NCBI GenBank assembly: GCA_030248195.1
Contig: JASAND010008477.1
Coordinates: 1 to 64,000 of the forward strand
From: Trissonchulus latispiculum
Lineage: Eukaryota > Nematoda > Enoplea > Enoplida > Ironidae
DNA length: 64,000 nt
Reading direction: 5' to 3'
Both the position numbers and the translations under genes were made by a program. How positions within the stretch are numbered: the stretch's first letter is position 1; every line of letters begins with the position of its first letter. Positions 1 through 11,253 of this stretch are shown one piece after another. The notes under the pieces were generated by a model, which saw only the letters and a program-made list of their open reading frames with translations, did not search any database and had not been told where the DNA came from.

Positions 1-124
1 TCTTTTTTCAAAAGACATAGACATATACATGTTGTGTAATCAAGAAAATTTCTATCAAAACGAAGTTGCAACGTTGTAAAACGTTTACGATCTATACTGA
101 AACAATTTCTCCAAGGCGTATCGT

Positions 125-460
125 CCCTCTCCCTCTGGCTTATCCCTAGTGGGGGTGGGGGGCGCCCCCATTCGGCGACCTGCCCCCCATAACCCCAAAA
201 AAAATAATTACCAAATTTTACCACATTTCCCTAAATTTTCAAAATTTTTCCGGCTTCACCGGATTTCTAACTGAATTTTCACTATTTTAGCCTAAAGACT
301 ACTTAAAATTGGTCATTTTTAGCAAATTTTGCAGGTTTTACGCAAAAAACCCACAAAAATTCGAAAATTTTCCAAAAAATGCCCCTTCATCAATGGGGCC
401 CCCATGAGCCCCCCCAATAACAAAATCTGCTGAATCTTAAGCCAGCCCCCCAAAACCAAC
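125..460. repeat. G/C-homopolymer-rich low-complexity block
   Basis: Runs of G and C (near 150-190 and 390-450) separated by A/T-rich text. It resembles the poly-G/poly-C-rich element remnants at 3.3-3.8, 7.8-8.3 and 16-19 kb. No terminal repeats could be paired, so it is probably a decayed element. It lies in the myosin intron downstream of the exon at 538-728. Confidence 0.4.
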
Positions 461-537
461 AAGAGACACAACTATATACTGTTTCTTGTCAATTCGATTA
501 AATTAGAAAAATAATGTGTATATAAATGAGTTCGTAC

Positions 538-728
538 CTCCAGAACAGGACCAGCACACAACAGCAGACTGCTCAATGCTGGTGGTATCGGCTCCCTCTG
601 ACTCAGGGCTGTCAGATGATGCAACAGGAAGCTGGTAGACTTCCTGTTTTCCCGCTGCCAGACTCCCCCGATATCACGATGCACTGATTTCGCTTCTGTC
701 GCATCATCATATAGATACGTGCCGCCGG
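538..728 (-). CDS. MYO9-like: Class IX myosin, motor exon with P-loop (frame disturbed)
   Basis: Second recognisable coding exon of a class IX myosin, the single-headed actin motor that carries a RhoGAP domain in its tail. It is bounded by a good acceptor (ttgtttccag) and by a donor after GAG (gtacga). The 3' part reads STSFLLHHLTALSQ...CAGPVLE, the class IX sequence just after the P-loop. Reading straight from the upstream exon, the first half is nonsense (YLYDDATEAKSVHRDIGG). In the +1 frame the same bases give MMMRQKRNQC then IVISGESGSGKT, the exact family P-loop context. So the frame slips by one base near 709-713 (TAT[C]TAT) and returns by a second indel just after GKT, near 629-635. The two changes compensate. 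Either the assembly has two indels or this copy is damaged. The exon ends in phase 0; the next exon lies outside the window. Confidence 0.8.
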
Positions 729-1806
729 CTGGAAACAAAACAGAAACATAAATAAAAAGAGTAAATCAATCCAACGAATTTGCGCAGAAAAACTCCCTCA
801 AACTAACGCGAGGTCGAGGGAAAAATAAAAGCTAGTCACATTTTGGACTCTTTTAGAACTAGAGAGCAGCATAATGTGCGGGAGTAAATTATTTTCTTAA
901 CAGGCCCTGTCTGGAGCAAGACTGTAATTTTGGTATTAAACCGCCTTTCTAAGGCCTATCCTTAAATAGTAATTAACGGTTAATGAGCCGGCGCTATGCT
1001 AGCTAGGCTAGCCAATGGCTGAGAAAACCTAACCGAGGGGAAAACCAACCCCAATATTCGGTCAGGGTAACGCCTCTTAGCGATTTAATGCATGAAACAG
1101 GTAAACGGCATCGCTGACTTTATGCACTCTAGCAGTTATTTTTGCGATATTCCGAACGAATAAGTAGTAGATTGCGTATATAATTTTGGTACGCACAATA
1201 AAAATTGCAAAGTCCAAAATGCAATTTTGAGCTCTTCACGAGAAAGAGTATATACAATAAACCTGCTATGTGAACGACTTTTCAGCAATCAAGAACAATT
1301 TTTGGGAGCTTGGAAGGTGATACCAGCACTATTGTCTAACTGTGATGGAAAATATATATATTTCACAGCCCTTGAAAATATGTAGGTTAATTTTGAATTT
1401 TTTGGGGAAAGTCAAAAATGCTCTAAAGTGGTCCGATTTAGCTCAAATTTTGTGTGGTAGGTGAGATGGTCCTGCCAGCTTGCATGCAAAAATTTCCGGG
1501 GGGGGGGGGGGGGGGGGGGGGGGAGCCCGCTAGCTTATCCTCATCGCCCAAGAGGGGGGTTGGTTTATTGTGACCGACCTCTGGGCTTATTCCCGGAATT
1601 TTTTATTAGGGGGGCTGTTTAGGCAAGCGGGTTAAACAGGAAAATAAATGTACACGGAGTCGCATAATAGGCGCGAACTTTCCTTAAAACTAAACCATCA
1701 AAAGTTAAAAACACCGGGGAGCCGCGATTTCAAAACTTAAACCCAGTAGAGGTTAAATGGCGAATGCCTAAATTACATTACTTAAATTGAGTATCCAATT
1801 ATATAC
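729..1806 (-). other. Myosin IX intron
   Basis: Intron between the RA/early-motor exon and the P-loop exon, with donor gtatat next to 1807 and acceptor ttccag next to 728. It contains a G26 run and several GGTCGAGGG/AAAACCAACC-type fragments (about 810-830, 1030-1065, 1550-1590) related to the element nested at 10.05-10.94 kb. No coding signal was seen. Confidence 0.65.
1498..1523 (+). repeat. G26 homopolymer
   Basis: An uninterrupted run of 26 G. It is a likely G-quadruplex former and a place where assembly length is unreliable. Confidence 0.9.
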
Positions 1807-2593
1807 CTATGGCAAAGATATGCGGAGGCAAATCTCCGAGCGCCCGATTCTGATACAGATTCACATATTTCGGATTGTAAATCGGAAAAAATTTAAACGG
1901 GTTCATGGCGACAAGTATCGGCCCAATATACGTATAGATGTGTCCACTCTCAAATCGTTCCCGCAGATTTTCCAACAACGTCTGTTCCGTTAGTTCCGGC
2001 AGCAGGCACAGATCCGGGTACTCTTTGTCCTTGGGCTGATGCAGGAATTTGGCCAAAAACGAGTCAATGGTCGAACAGGCGGCCAGGCCGGCGGCACCCG
2101 AAGCCTGCCGGCCCTTTTCCCTCAGCACGAAGCGATATTCAGTGAGGTTCTGCGCTGCTTCATCACTGCCCGCGGCACCGCTCAGCGTAGGCGCCTTAGG
2201 CCAGAGCAGCTGCACGGCCACAGGGTACTCATTTTCGTCCAACTTTCGCTCCTTACAAGTCTGCCCGTCCAGGGTGCCCATGATCTCATAGAGATCATAT
2301 TTGGAGGACGAGACCATCGTCGAACTCGAATCCGGGTCCAGATCTTCGGGGTCCGGTTCCGGACCCTCCTGGGATCCCCGGGCTCGCTGCAGCGTCTGCA
2401 GGGCCATGGCAATCAGTTCGCCGGCAGAGCTGCGTTTCTGAAACTCCAGCGTTACCGTGTCACGATCGTTATTGAAGTGATCCAGATAGACTTTCACGAT
2501 GTGACAAACTTCCTCCATACTGCTGCCCATTTTCTGAGTGCGGGCCAGCTTCTGCACACGATCGTTGCTGGGGCCAGAGGGCGGAGCCAGCAT
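1807..2593 (-). CDS. MYO9-like: Class IX myosin, N-terminal exon (RA-like domain and start of motor)
   Basis: Large 5' coding exon. The first Met in a sensible position is at 2593 (MLAPPSG); in-frame codons upstream are a pyrimidine-rich stretch, so this may be the true start. Alternatively the exon begins after the cag at 2570-2572. Domains: residues about 25-160 form a Ras-association-like ubiquitin fold (EEVCHIVKVYLDHF..., ending YPVAVQLLWPKAP, the class IX RA hallmark), then EYRFVLREK. Residues about 205-262 begin the motor: YPDLCLLPELTEQTLLENL, RFESGHIYTYIG, MNPFKFFPIYNPKYV and PPHIFAI. These match class IX myosins closely. An acidic, Ser-rich insert interrupts the RA domain. The donor is ATAG|gtatat, phase 1. 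Expected roles are RhoGAP-coupled actin motility in the cytoplasm. The rest of the motor, IQ motifs and RhoGAP tail would lie left of the window. Confidence 0.88.
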
Positions 2594-3270
2594 TTTTTGC
2601 AGGAAGGAAGAAAAGAAATTAAAATAGAAAAAGAAAGAATACGCACGCACGGGGAAAGACGTATGCGAGAAAAATAAGCAAATCAGTCAAACGGATCAAA
2701 AGTAGCACCCATAAGGAGGTAATGCGGTAATCAATCAATTAGGCAATTAATTTAATCGATCAAATCGATGTCATCAAATGGTAAAGAAATGCGTACGGGC
2801 GTGTAAAAATGACTGCACGTAGCACTCAAACTGTTCAGGCATCTATATGTATATATACAGATGAGTTACGAAACGTTTATATATACGTAAGTGTTATGAG
2901 CACATTTCAAAAAATTTCATCCAACAACAGTGACGCTAAAATTAGCCAAGAATCTTTGATACGGAAATAGCATTATTCTATTTCAAATGGAAGACATTCA
3001 GCCGCTTTATAGTGTATCTGCAACAATAAAGGATATAACAAAGCTGCGAATATTGTATAAGGGATCGACCGAAAATAGACCGGAATTGAATTCAAAAATA
3101 AGAAACCAGCCAGCGTTTCTAAAATTTATAAATTCATTAATTTCACATTTCAATTTACTGTTGTGACTGGAGTGGACCCACAGGTGACCATAAATGCCTT
3201 TTAGACATATTGCGCCAATAGCTTAGTTAGAGCATTGGAGGTTTAGGTTAAAATTTAAATTAGATTTAAT
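2594..3270. other. Region upstream of myosin exon; nothing recognised
   Basis: A/T-rich DNA directly 5' of the myosin N-terminal exon. It starts with a pyrimidine tract (on the minus strand) that could be a splice acceptor region or a 5' UTR. No ORF, RNA gene or clear repeat was seen. Confidence 0.4.
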
Positions 3271-3840
3271 CTAAGGTTTGACCAAAAATCGTAAAAATTC
3301 TTGCCTCATGGCACAAGCCCAAAAAAGTGGCGAGGGGAACGAGTGGGGTGGGAAGAAAGGGTCGAGTTGGAGGGGGGGCAGCCAAAAAGTGAGGGGCACC
3401 CGCGCCCCCCACCCAGTGCTAGGGGGCCCGCGCGCCCGGGGGGGGGCGGAGGCCCGGCCCCCCCCCCTTTGCGATTTGGGCCCCTCCCTTTGGGGTGTCG
3501 GCCCCCCCTTTGAAAGATTTTTCAGCTGTTTACATGCATAATTTGAGTGTTTTGCATAATTTGAGTCTGCCCCCCCTTCAAAAAATCCTGGCGCCGCTAC
3601 TGCCCCCACCCCCAGTAAAAAACATAGGTTTGTGGAGGAGGGCAGCCAAAGTCGGGGGAAGGTATGTCAAAAATTCTGGGGGTGGGGGTATATAAATATC
3701 TCTAAACTTTGGGGGATACCCATAGGTGTAACGTGGGGAGGGGTTGCCCCCAGCCCTTTTCCAACCATCCCCCAAAACATTTTGGGAAGGACGTCCCCCC
3801 AACTGGGGGGGGGGGATAGTCATGGACAAAATTAGGGTAT
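3271..3840. repeat. Decayed poly-G/poly-C-rich elements
   Basis: Two or more adjoining G/C-homopolymer-rich fragments. The stretch ending near 3602 (CTGGCGCCGCTACTG after a C-run) has the form of a common hAT terminal repeat read on the opposite strand. A CATAGGTGTAACG terminus at 3721 matches the family at 16-19 kb. Matching partner ends were not found. Open frames here are an effect of low complexity. Confidence 0.4.
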
Positions 3841-4128
3841 TTTTAGGGTAAATTTTGCAAAACTTTTCAAAAAAGTCCAAATTTTTGTCCTATAGCAAGG
3901 TTAACAAAAAATCACCCGAAATTTTAACAAAAAAATCACCCCACCCTGCAATTACAGGAAAGTCGCAGAGACCCAATTTTTTGCGTGGTTATAGCCACAC
4001 ATCTCGACATTACAGCCCCTCTCCATGCGTTCAGGTATATACCCAAAAGTGACCTCAAAAACGTTCATGACCGAAGTTCGAATTTCGGCTGCTATTTACT
4101 AAGGGAAACCCTAGACAACCCATATTGT

Positions 4129-4895
4129 ACACAAGTAATAAAAATGCTCCTCCGGAGCATGAAAAAGTAATATGGGTAGTTGTGAGGTTGTAAAATCAAG
4201 AGAGGACTAGTCTTAAAAATGCTTAATATGGGGCTAGGTTCAAAAAAAGAAGAGGACTAGGTTGTGGGCGAATTAATATGGGCACAGCTTCGCCGAGCAA
4301 CCCATATTCGCGGACTGAAAAAGTAATGTATTTTTATACGTACCAGTGTTCAGATTTAGTTACGGCACGTAAATAATGTACGACTATGATAAACGAGTTT
4401 TAGTGGAAGCAAACATTTCTTTCGATAAACTCTTAATATTTATCTACTGAGCGTTTTAACCATTTATAAGAAAAGTATATATTTCAACAATAACTTCAGG
4501 ATCAGGACACTCTCCGACGATCTTCTATTTCTATTCAACCGTAAGCGTTACAATCATAGCCTTGGTTCTTTCTGGTTGCTTGTCGTAGTCCAGCACAACC
4601 AAATTATATACTATATAGTTTACGTATATATATATAACTGCTGGAATTGTAATTATTGACTGACAATAATTGCTTTGTATATGGCAATCGCCATGGCGAA
4701 GCGTGAAAGCCCGCGAATATGGGTTGCTCGGCGAAGCTGTGCCCATATTAATTCGCCCACAACCTAGTCCTCTTCTTTTTTTGAACCTAGCCCCATATTA
4801 AGCATTTTTAAGACTAGTCCTCTCTTGATTTTACAACCTCACAACTACCCATATTACTTTTTCATGCTCCGGAGGAGCATTTTTATTACTTGTGT
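4129..4895. mobile_element. MITE with 185-bp near-identical TIRs
   Basis: The left arm 4129-4313 and right arm 4711-4895 are inverted copies that look identical over about 185 bases, beginning ACACAAGTAATAA and ending CCCATATTCGCGG. The unique centre is about 400 bp. No clear target duplication was seen. The near-identity of the arms implies recent activity or gene conversion. It lies inside family Y. Confidence 0.75.
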
Positions 4896-4992
4896 CCTTC
4901 TGTCATTTTAAAGGTTCCCTTTCCAGCAGTGAGCTGACGCAGATAAGGAGCTTGAAAAATGCAATAGAAAAAAACGGGGCAAATGTGAGCAA

Positions 4993-5945
4993 ATGGGCTT
5001 TCATTTTTTACCAAACATGACTACTTTTGAAGACCTTAATTTTTGACCCACGCCGGCCACCCACCCACAGGTCGGTGGAACCACTTTTTGTGGGCTGGTA
5101 TAATGACAAAACTTGATCGCCTCGCCAAGGGCTTTCATTTGATACCAAACTTGACCACTTTCGAAGACTTTCATTTTTGACCCACACCGGGCACACTGTG
5201 GGTGAGGCACCCACCCACAGGTCGGTGGGTCCACTTTTTGTGGGTGGCATAATGACAAAAGTTGATCGCCTCGCCAAGGGCTTTCATTTGATACCAAACT
5301 TGACCACTTTTGAAGACTTTCTTTTTTGACCCACACCGGACCCACTGTGGGTGGGGCACCCACCCACAGGTCGGTGGGGCCACTTTTTGTGGGTGGCATA
5401 ATGATAAAAGTTGGTCGCCTCGCCAAGGGCTTTCATTTGATGCCAAACTTGACCACTTTTGAAGACTTTCATTTTTGACCCACACCGGACCCACCGTGGG
5501 TGGGGCACCCACCCACAGGTCGGTGGGGCCACTTTTTGTGGGTGGCATAATGACAAAAGTTGATCGCCTCGCCAAGGGCTTTCATTTGACACCAAACTTG
5601 ACCACTTTTGAAGACTTTCATTTTTGACCCACACCGGACCCACTGTGGGTGGGTGGCCCACCCACAGGCCGCTGAGGCCACTTTATGTAGGTGGTATAAT
5701 GACAAAAGTTGATCGCCTCACCAAGGCCTTTCATTTGACAACAAACTTGACCACTTTTGAAGGCTTTCATTTTTGACCCACACCGGACCCACTGTGGGTG
5801 GGCCACCCACCCACAGGCCGCTGGGGCCACTTTATGTAGGTGGCATAATGACAAAAGTTGATCGCCTCGCCAAGGGCTTTCATTTGATACCAAACTTGAC
5901 CACTTTTGGAGACTTTCATTTTTGACCCACACCGGGCCCACTGTC
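4993..5945. repeat. Satellite, unit about 149 bp, about 6.5 copies
   Basis: A recurring anchor (gggctttcattt...ccaaact...gaccactttt) appears near 4994, 5129, 5278, 5428, 5577, 5728 and 5875, a period of about 149 bp, with a conserved GACCCACACCGG...ACCCACAGG core. The edge unit is the most diverged. Minus-strand frames read through because the unit has few stops in them, which makes repetitive pseudo-proteins. I do not regard these as coding. Confidence 0.85.
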
Positions 5946-6670
5946 GGTGGGCGCTGTGGGTCAGGGGTCACATCCACCGACCTCAGCAGTATGCTCATCG
6001 TTTTCAGCGACCCCGATTTACTATATATGGGTACCACCCCAACGCCGAAAAACGCCATTTTTAGTGACTTTTAGGCCATTTCTAGTAAAAGTGGGACTTA
6101 GAAACTTTTCGCCAAAACAGGCCAAAAAAATGCAAAGTTTGGGCCCATCTCCTGAAAGCTACAGAGCGAAATTAAAAAATCCCCCTCGTTACATTCCGCG
6201 CATAGTCCGAAATATTCAAATAAAATAAACCAAACCGATCTAGCTGCTAGCCTGTGAAAAAAAGTCGATCACAACCGAAGTGCCAAAATAGCGAAAGTCC
6301 GACTTTGGGGCCTTGGCACAGAGCCAAAATTGGCCAGGTGCCAAAATGACCAAAAAAAGGTTGCATGGGAGGACCCTGCCTACCAACATATAATAGTAGT
6401 ATAGGACCAAAATGCCCATATCGTTCCAACACTGCGCTGACATAAGCACTTCCGAAAAGCGTTATTAACCGAGAAAAAAAAAAACAAACGCACGGTAACT
6501 CCCGCCTAGTGCAAAATTTCGAAGTTCGGAATTTTAACCAAAAGTATGGTGGTACTTGTAGTACTGCTCGAGTACTTTACGATGGTAACATTTTTACCCC
6601 TCCCAGACCTCTAATTAGCTGGCACCAGGCAAACACTGTCTCCAGGGGGCCGCGCAGACGCCTTTATACC

Positions 6671-6710
6671 CATATTATGTAGGGGCGCTATCGCGCCCCT
6701 ACATAATATG
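6671..6710. repeat. Perfect 40-bp hairpin
   Basis: 18-bp perfectly complementary arms (CATATTATGTAGGGGCGC and its complement) around a 4-base TATC loop. No T-run follows, and no gene is adjacent. It may be the end or a remnant of an element. Confidence 0.85.
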
Positions 6711-7745
6711 ACATGTACTGACTGTGCGCTATCCATACATATATAGAAGTTCCTGGTCGGACCTCTGAGCCGTCCTGGGGTGGGTGATTTTTTGTTAAAA
6801 TTTTAACAAATAAAAAAAAATCACTTTAATATTTTGTTACTGAAGTCAGGACAGCAGCTAGAGCAAAACTAACGCCAAATTCGAGCTCAGCGACCTCGAA
6901 AACCCTTATAGCCGTTGTTTTTGAGGTTGTCTGACACTTTTGGGAGTCCAACCTGGTATATACGTATATAACCAGCCGGGCCTGAACCGTCCGACGGTAA
7001 ACGTGATTCCGGAAGTCAGTATTAGACTATAGTTACATAAAAACTAATGCCAGATTTGAATTCTGCGCACGAGAAAACCCCCTAGGACATATTTTTAGCC
7101 ATTTCGGACTGCCCAGTTGGTACCTGGAGGGTCCGGCAGGGGTCACGTGACCGTGGGTCATATACCGCCAACATACGAAGTCCTAAGTTTCTCTGCCAAA
7201 ACGACTGGAAATAAGTTATAATCACTCACAAACACGAAAAAACAACATTTTAGCCTTTAAAACGGCATTTTAGAGCCACCAGACTTCACACTAGACCCTG
7301 CCGGGGGCCATCAGTGACCACTAAGACTTCGACGGGGTCAGTTGCCCTAATTGGAACACTAGGTTGGTGGTTTTGAGTTCTATATAAATACGTTATTTAG
7401 TGCGCTCTATCCAAAACTCACTGATGAGAAAACGTTGCTAGCTGCTCTCTGGGATCCGATCCGCTACTGATGTTTTTTTGTTAACGAGTGATTTTTTTGT
7501 GAAACCGTTAACAAAAAAATCACAAACTTTCGCCTACTGCAACTTACTGGTAGGTCGTAGAGCAGCGAAACTAGGGTGGTTTAAAGCTTAGCCCAAGACC
7601 TATCCATGGGTCCTCAAAGTAATCGATTTGGTACAGTTTTGCGAAAGTTCCAGCCAAAAAACCAAATTTTGATTTTTTTGTTAACCTTGCTATAAAGCGT
7701 TTATAACGTTTTCGAGATTAGCACCACTGTCTAATGATAAAATTA

Positions 7746-7997
7746 CTTCATGGTTGAATGTTTTTTGGCATTAGAAACGGCTGAAAATGCGATTTTTGGT
7801 ATAAAAATAGAAAAAATTGGGGGGCATAAAGGTGTAAAGGAGATTTGGGGTGGGGGAGGGCAGGCTTTCCCCCAACGCTTTTTTGGGGGCCCTCTGGTTC
7901 TAAATACCCCCACGACTCCCCCAACCCTCCGCAAAAAATTTTCATTTTCATCGCATTTTCAGCCGTTTCTAATGCCAAAAAACATTCAATCATGAAG
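7746..7997. repeat. Inverted repeat, 48-bp arms around a G/C-rich core
   Basis: The arms at about 7746-7793 and 7949-7997 are near-perfect inverted copies containing GGCATTAGAAACGGCTGAAA. The core is poly-G/poly-C-rich. The same arm sequence recurs at 16485-16545, so it belongs to a dispersed family. Confidence 0.7.
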
Positions 7998-8099
7998 TAT
8001 ATAATTTATCATTAGGCAATGGTTCTAAAGTTGAAAACATGATTGCTAACATGATTCCTAGTCCAAAGTATGGTCAATACGTACTGAGTCAAAAACTCA

Positions 8100-8310
8100 A
8101 TACAGTTAAAAACGTGTCTTTCTCCCCAGTTGGGGCCTGGGGGGGAACGTCGCCCTCCCAAAAGTTTTGGGAGAGGGATGCAAAAAGGACTGGGGCATAC
8201 GTAGGCGCCAGGTGGGGTCCCTCAGCCATTTATTCAACCTTCCTCCAGAACTTTTTTTGGGGGGATGCTCCCCCGCCTCCCCAATATTCAGCGAAAATGG
8301 TATGAAAAAC
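8100..8310. repeat. Decayed G/C-rich element fragment
   Basis: Contains CCTCCCAAAAGTTTTGGGAG, a short palindrome, among G- and C-runs. It is similar in style to neighbouring G/C-rich fragments. No coding signal was seen. Confidence 0.35.
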
Positions 8311-8376
8311 TTGCAGCAAAAATGCAATTGAAGGATGTAGCATGAAGTCTCGTAGTCTTTGGTTTTGTATATATAT

Positions 8377-9484
8377 ATAGTCAAGCGGGAAAAAAACCCA
8401 CTCGCCAATGCGGGAAAAAAAACCCACCCCCAGTGTGGGCTTACCGGTATGAGCTATCTAGGATTTTAATAGCCTATCTTGAAGAGCATCCAAAATAACC
8501 CTGGAGGGTGTATATTATGGTTGCTCCCACTGCTTCCCTGCAAATTTCTTGGGACTTTGAAATTTTTGGAAATTTTGGTCCGACCAAGTGCCGAAATTTG
8601 GCAAACTTTGCCGGGCCACCCTGAACTACTGGAAAGACTTAGACCAAAGCGGATTATATGTACCTGTAGGGCATCTGTTGCGCTTCATGATGATATATGT
8701 CACACTGCTCTGACCCCTCCGGTGCGACCTGGGGGTGACCTGGAGTTGGCGGGAAAAAACCCACGGCGGGAAAAAAAACCCACTTTTCAAAATTAAATTT
8801 TTTTTCTAACCATTGACCGGAAAGGTCAAACCAATACGTACATTTGTTTAATAGAGCCTACAGATTAAATTGGTATAGGTTTTACCCGGGTTCATTCTGT
8901 TATGGGTGGTCCAGGGGGTCTAAATTGGACATGGTGCCATTTCAAGCCAAAATTTCAATTTTGGCCAAAAATGCTTATTTTTGCCTTAAAATGGGTCTAG
9001 TTTGGCTCTAAATGCAGGAAAAACACGTTTTCTATACGATAGGATGCTTAAATTGCCGAAAATAAACAATTTTAAAAAATTTCCAAAATTTGCCTATGTT
9101 TATGTGTTAAAGATACAACATTTTCAAATGACCATATGACCTCAATTTTAATACAAAAACTAATATATTTTGTTACAGTTGTACTAAAAACAGCCCGCTC
9201 TTTCATTTGGAATGGTTAGAAATGCTCCTGGCAGCTTGCCAAAAATTTTTTGGGGTGGGTTTTTTTCCCCGCATATGGGTTTTTTCCCGCATTGGGTTTT
9301 TTTCCCGCCAGTTTGGGACAATTTTTCTCGCTAACGGCACACCCTACAGAGGTGTTCTATAGCTCATAAGAAAGCTTACGACTAGGCCTAGCTACCTGTA
9401 TAATCAGCATTTCGATATGTCAAACCATTAAAAAGTTCTGGCCAAAAATCTGAAAAGTGGGTTTTTTTTCCCGCTTGACTATAC
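8377..9484. mobile_element. TIR element family X, copy A (complete)
   Basis: About 1.1 kb with terminal inverted repeats TATAGTCAAGCGGGAAAAAA, flanked by TA-rich sequence, so a TA-type target site is likely. Each end carries a tandem subterminal word: CGGGAAAAAAACCCAC twice at the left, and GGGTTTTTTTCCCGC several times near 9255-9310 and at the right. No transposase frame is present. This copy lacks the PLE insertion of copies B and C and is more diverged from them than they are from each other. Confidence 0.8.
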
Positions 9485-9818
9485 ATATATATAGTCAAGC
9501 GGGGAAAAAAACCCACTCGCCAATGCGGGAAAAAAAACCCACCCCCAGTGTGGGCTTACCGGTATGAGCTATCTAGGATTTTAATAGCCTATCTTGAAGA
9601 GCATCCAAAATAACCCTGGAGGGTGTATTATGGTAGCTCCCACTGCTTCCCTACAAATTTTTTGGGACTTTGAAATTTTTGAAAATTTTGGTCCGACCAA
9701 GTGCCGAAATTTGGCAAACTTTGCCGGGCCACCCTGAACTACTGGAAAGACTTAGACCAAAGCGGATTATATGTACCTGTAGGGCATCGGTTGCGCTTCA
9801 TGATGATATATGTCACAC

Positions 9819-11253
9819 CTGTGTTTTATTTTTCGTCCGAACTTTTTGCGGTCCGTGGCGCTGTGACTCGAAATTTTTTGCGTAATTAGGAAAAAAATTG
9901 CGCCACACCTTTTTTATTTCTTAAAAACTATTTCCGAGCTGTTTTTAAATTAATTTACCGTTTTAACAAATCTAATATTAATTATATATTTTATCATTTT
10001 GGAACCTCCGAAAAATTTACATGACTCGTCGCATGTATTGCACATATAGAGGTCGAGGAACAAAAACCAACCGCCAAAAGAAGGTAAGAAACCAACCCCG
10101 CCAAAACCCAAGTTTGAGTGATAAGGAAGAGCTAGGGGCCTTAAATTTTTGCAAGTTGGCACGACCCATCCAGATTACCATACCAAATTAGAGCTAAATC
10201 AAACAACTTTTAGCATTTTTGACATTTTGAAAATTTTTGCATTTTCGACACCCCAAAAATTCAAAATTTATATATATACCTATTTTTTGAAGTGTTGTGG
10301 AAAATTTTCCACAGCAGTTACACAATTCCTTTTGATAGTTTCTATGAGAGTAACGTCTGCTTGTTCCAATTCTTGGTAAGCTGTCAATAGAATTTCAAAA
10401 AATGGAAATATAAAACCATGGGGTGGGGAAAAACCGATTTTTGTTTTTGTCGCTGAACTCCCAAAAATGGTTCTGAATTGCTGAAAAGACGTCCATATAG
10501 CAAGTTTAAAACGCTCTTTCACGTGAACAGCTCAAAATTGCGTTCGGACACGACAATTTTTTTGTTAGGTCGCGAAAACCTCATTTTAGCGGATTGGCTG
10601 TTGGGCTGACCTAGCCTGACCAAAAACCACGCTAGGACAAAATAAACCCGCGAAAGAGAACAAAACAATATTTATTTTATTTCATCAAATTTCGAAAGAT
10701 TTAAAACTTTTTGCATTTTACCATTGAAACTGGCGAATTTGATGAAACCTATCCGGTTGATGCTGCAAATTTTGATCGTTTTTTTTCACCTATTATACGG
10801 AACATCGGGAAAGTTAAGATGTGAACTCAGCGAGGCCGAATTTATATATTTATTACATGCATAAAATCGCTATTATGAGCTATATACCCTGCCCGCAGCA
10901 TTGGGTTGGTTTTTCCCATCGGTTGGTTTTCCCCCGATATTGCATTTTACCCCGGGTAGCAAAACATAGCTGATACAACTCGATGCTTTAATACCGTATC
11001 AACAACTAAAAACTACGTATAATAGGAATTAAATTGCCGAGTAAAGTATATATACATAAAACGCGGGTCTGGCGGCGGCAGCCCCCAGCAAAAAATAGAA
11101 AATTTTTAAAGATTTTGGCTCCAAATCAGATTTTTCCAAGCACATTTTTTTCAAAAATTTTTACGTACTGTGGCGCAACGGCCCAACAATTTTTGCGTGT
11201 TTCAGAAAAAAATTGCGTAATTTCGCAGTTTGTGGCGCAAATAAAAAACCCAG
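9819..11253. mobile_element. hAT-like insertion (1.4 kb) with 8-bp TSD
   Basis: Flanked by the exact 8-base duplication TGTCACAC (9811-9818 and 11254-11261), the hAT length. The ends are loosely inverted (CTGTGTTTTATTT against CTGGGTTTTTTATTT). No transposase was found. A further element is nested inside it. Confidence 0.7.
10050..10943. mobile_element. Nested element with AAAACCAACC ends (family Z)
   Basis: The left end (GGTCGAGG then AAAACCAACC twice) and right end (GGTTGGTTTTTCCC and GGTTGGTTTTCCCCC) are inverted relatives. The layout copies family X with a different repeated word. Fragments also lie in the myosin intron. The exact ends are uncertain. Confidence 0.5.

Larger units (their letters stand above)
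3889..7697. mobile_element. 3.8-kb TIR element (family Y), non-autonomous
   Basis: The two ends are inverted copies of TATAGCAAGGTTAACAAAAA (left about 3891, right about 7671-7695), flanked by TA-rich bases compatible with a TA target duplication. Copies of the word TTAACAAAAAAATCAC recur near the ends and inside (3923-3945, 6781-6825, 7469-7523), as in the subterminal repeats of family X. The interior has no transposase; it holds a smaller TIR element, a satellite array and a perfect hairpin. It could also be two solo ends that happen to flank unrelated DNA. Confidence 0.5.

Noticed and set aside
2039..2677. 212-residue plus-strand frame
   Set aside because: Antisense shadow of the myosin N-terminal exon, which has clear homology on the other strand.
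4993..5945. CRISPR array
   Set aside because: Units are contiguous with no unique spacers, and the genome is eukaryotic.
5001..6058. Tandem MARRSTFVIMPPTKSGPTDLW-type proteins
   Set aside because: Read-through of the 149-bp satellite on the minus strand. Several frames of the same units are open, and there are no conserved domains.
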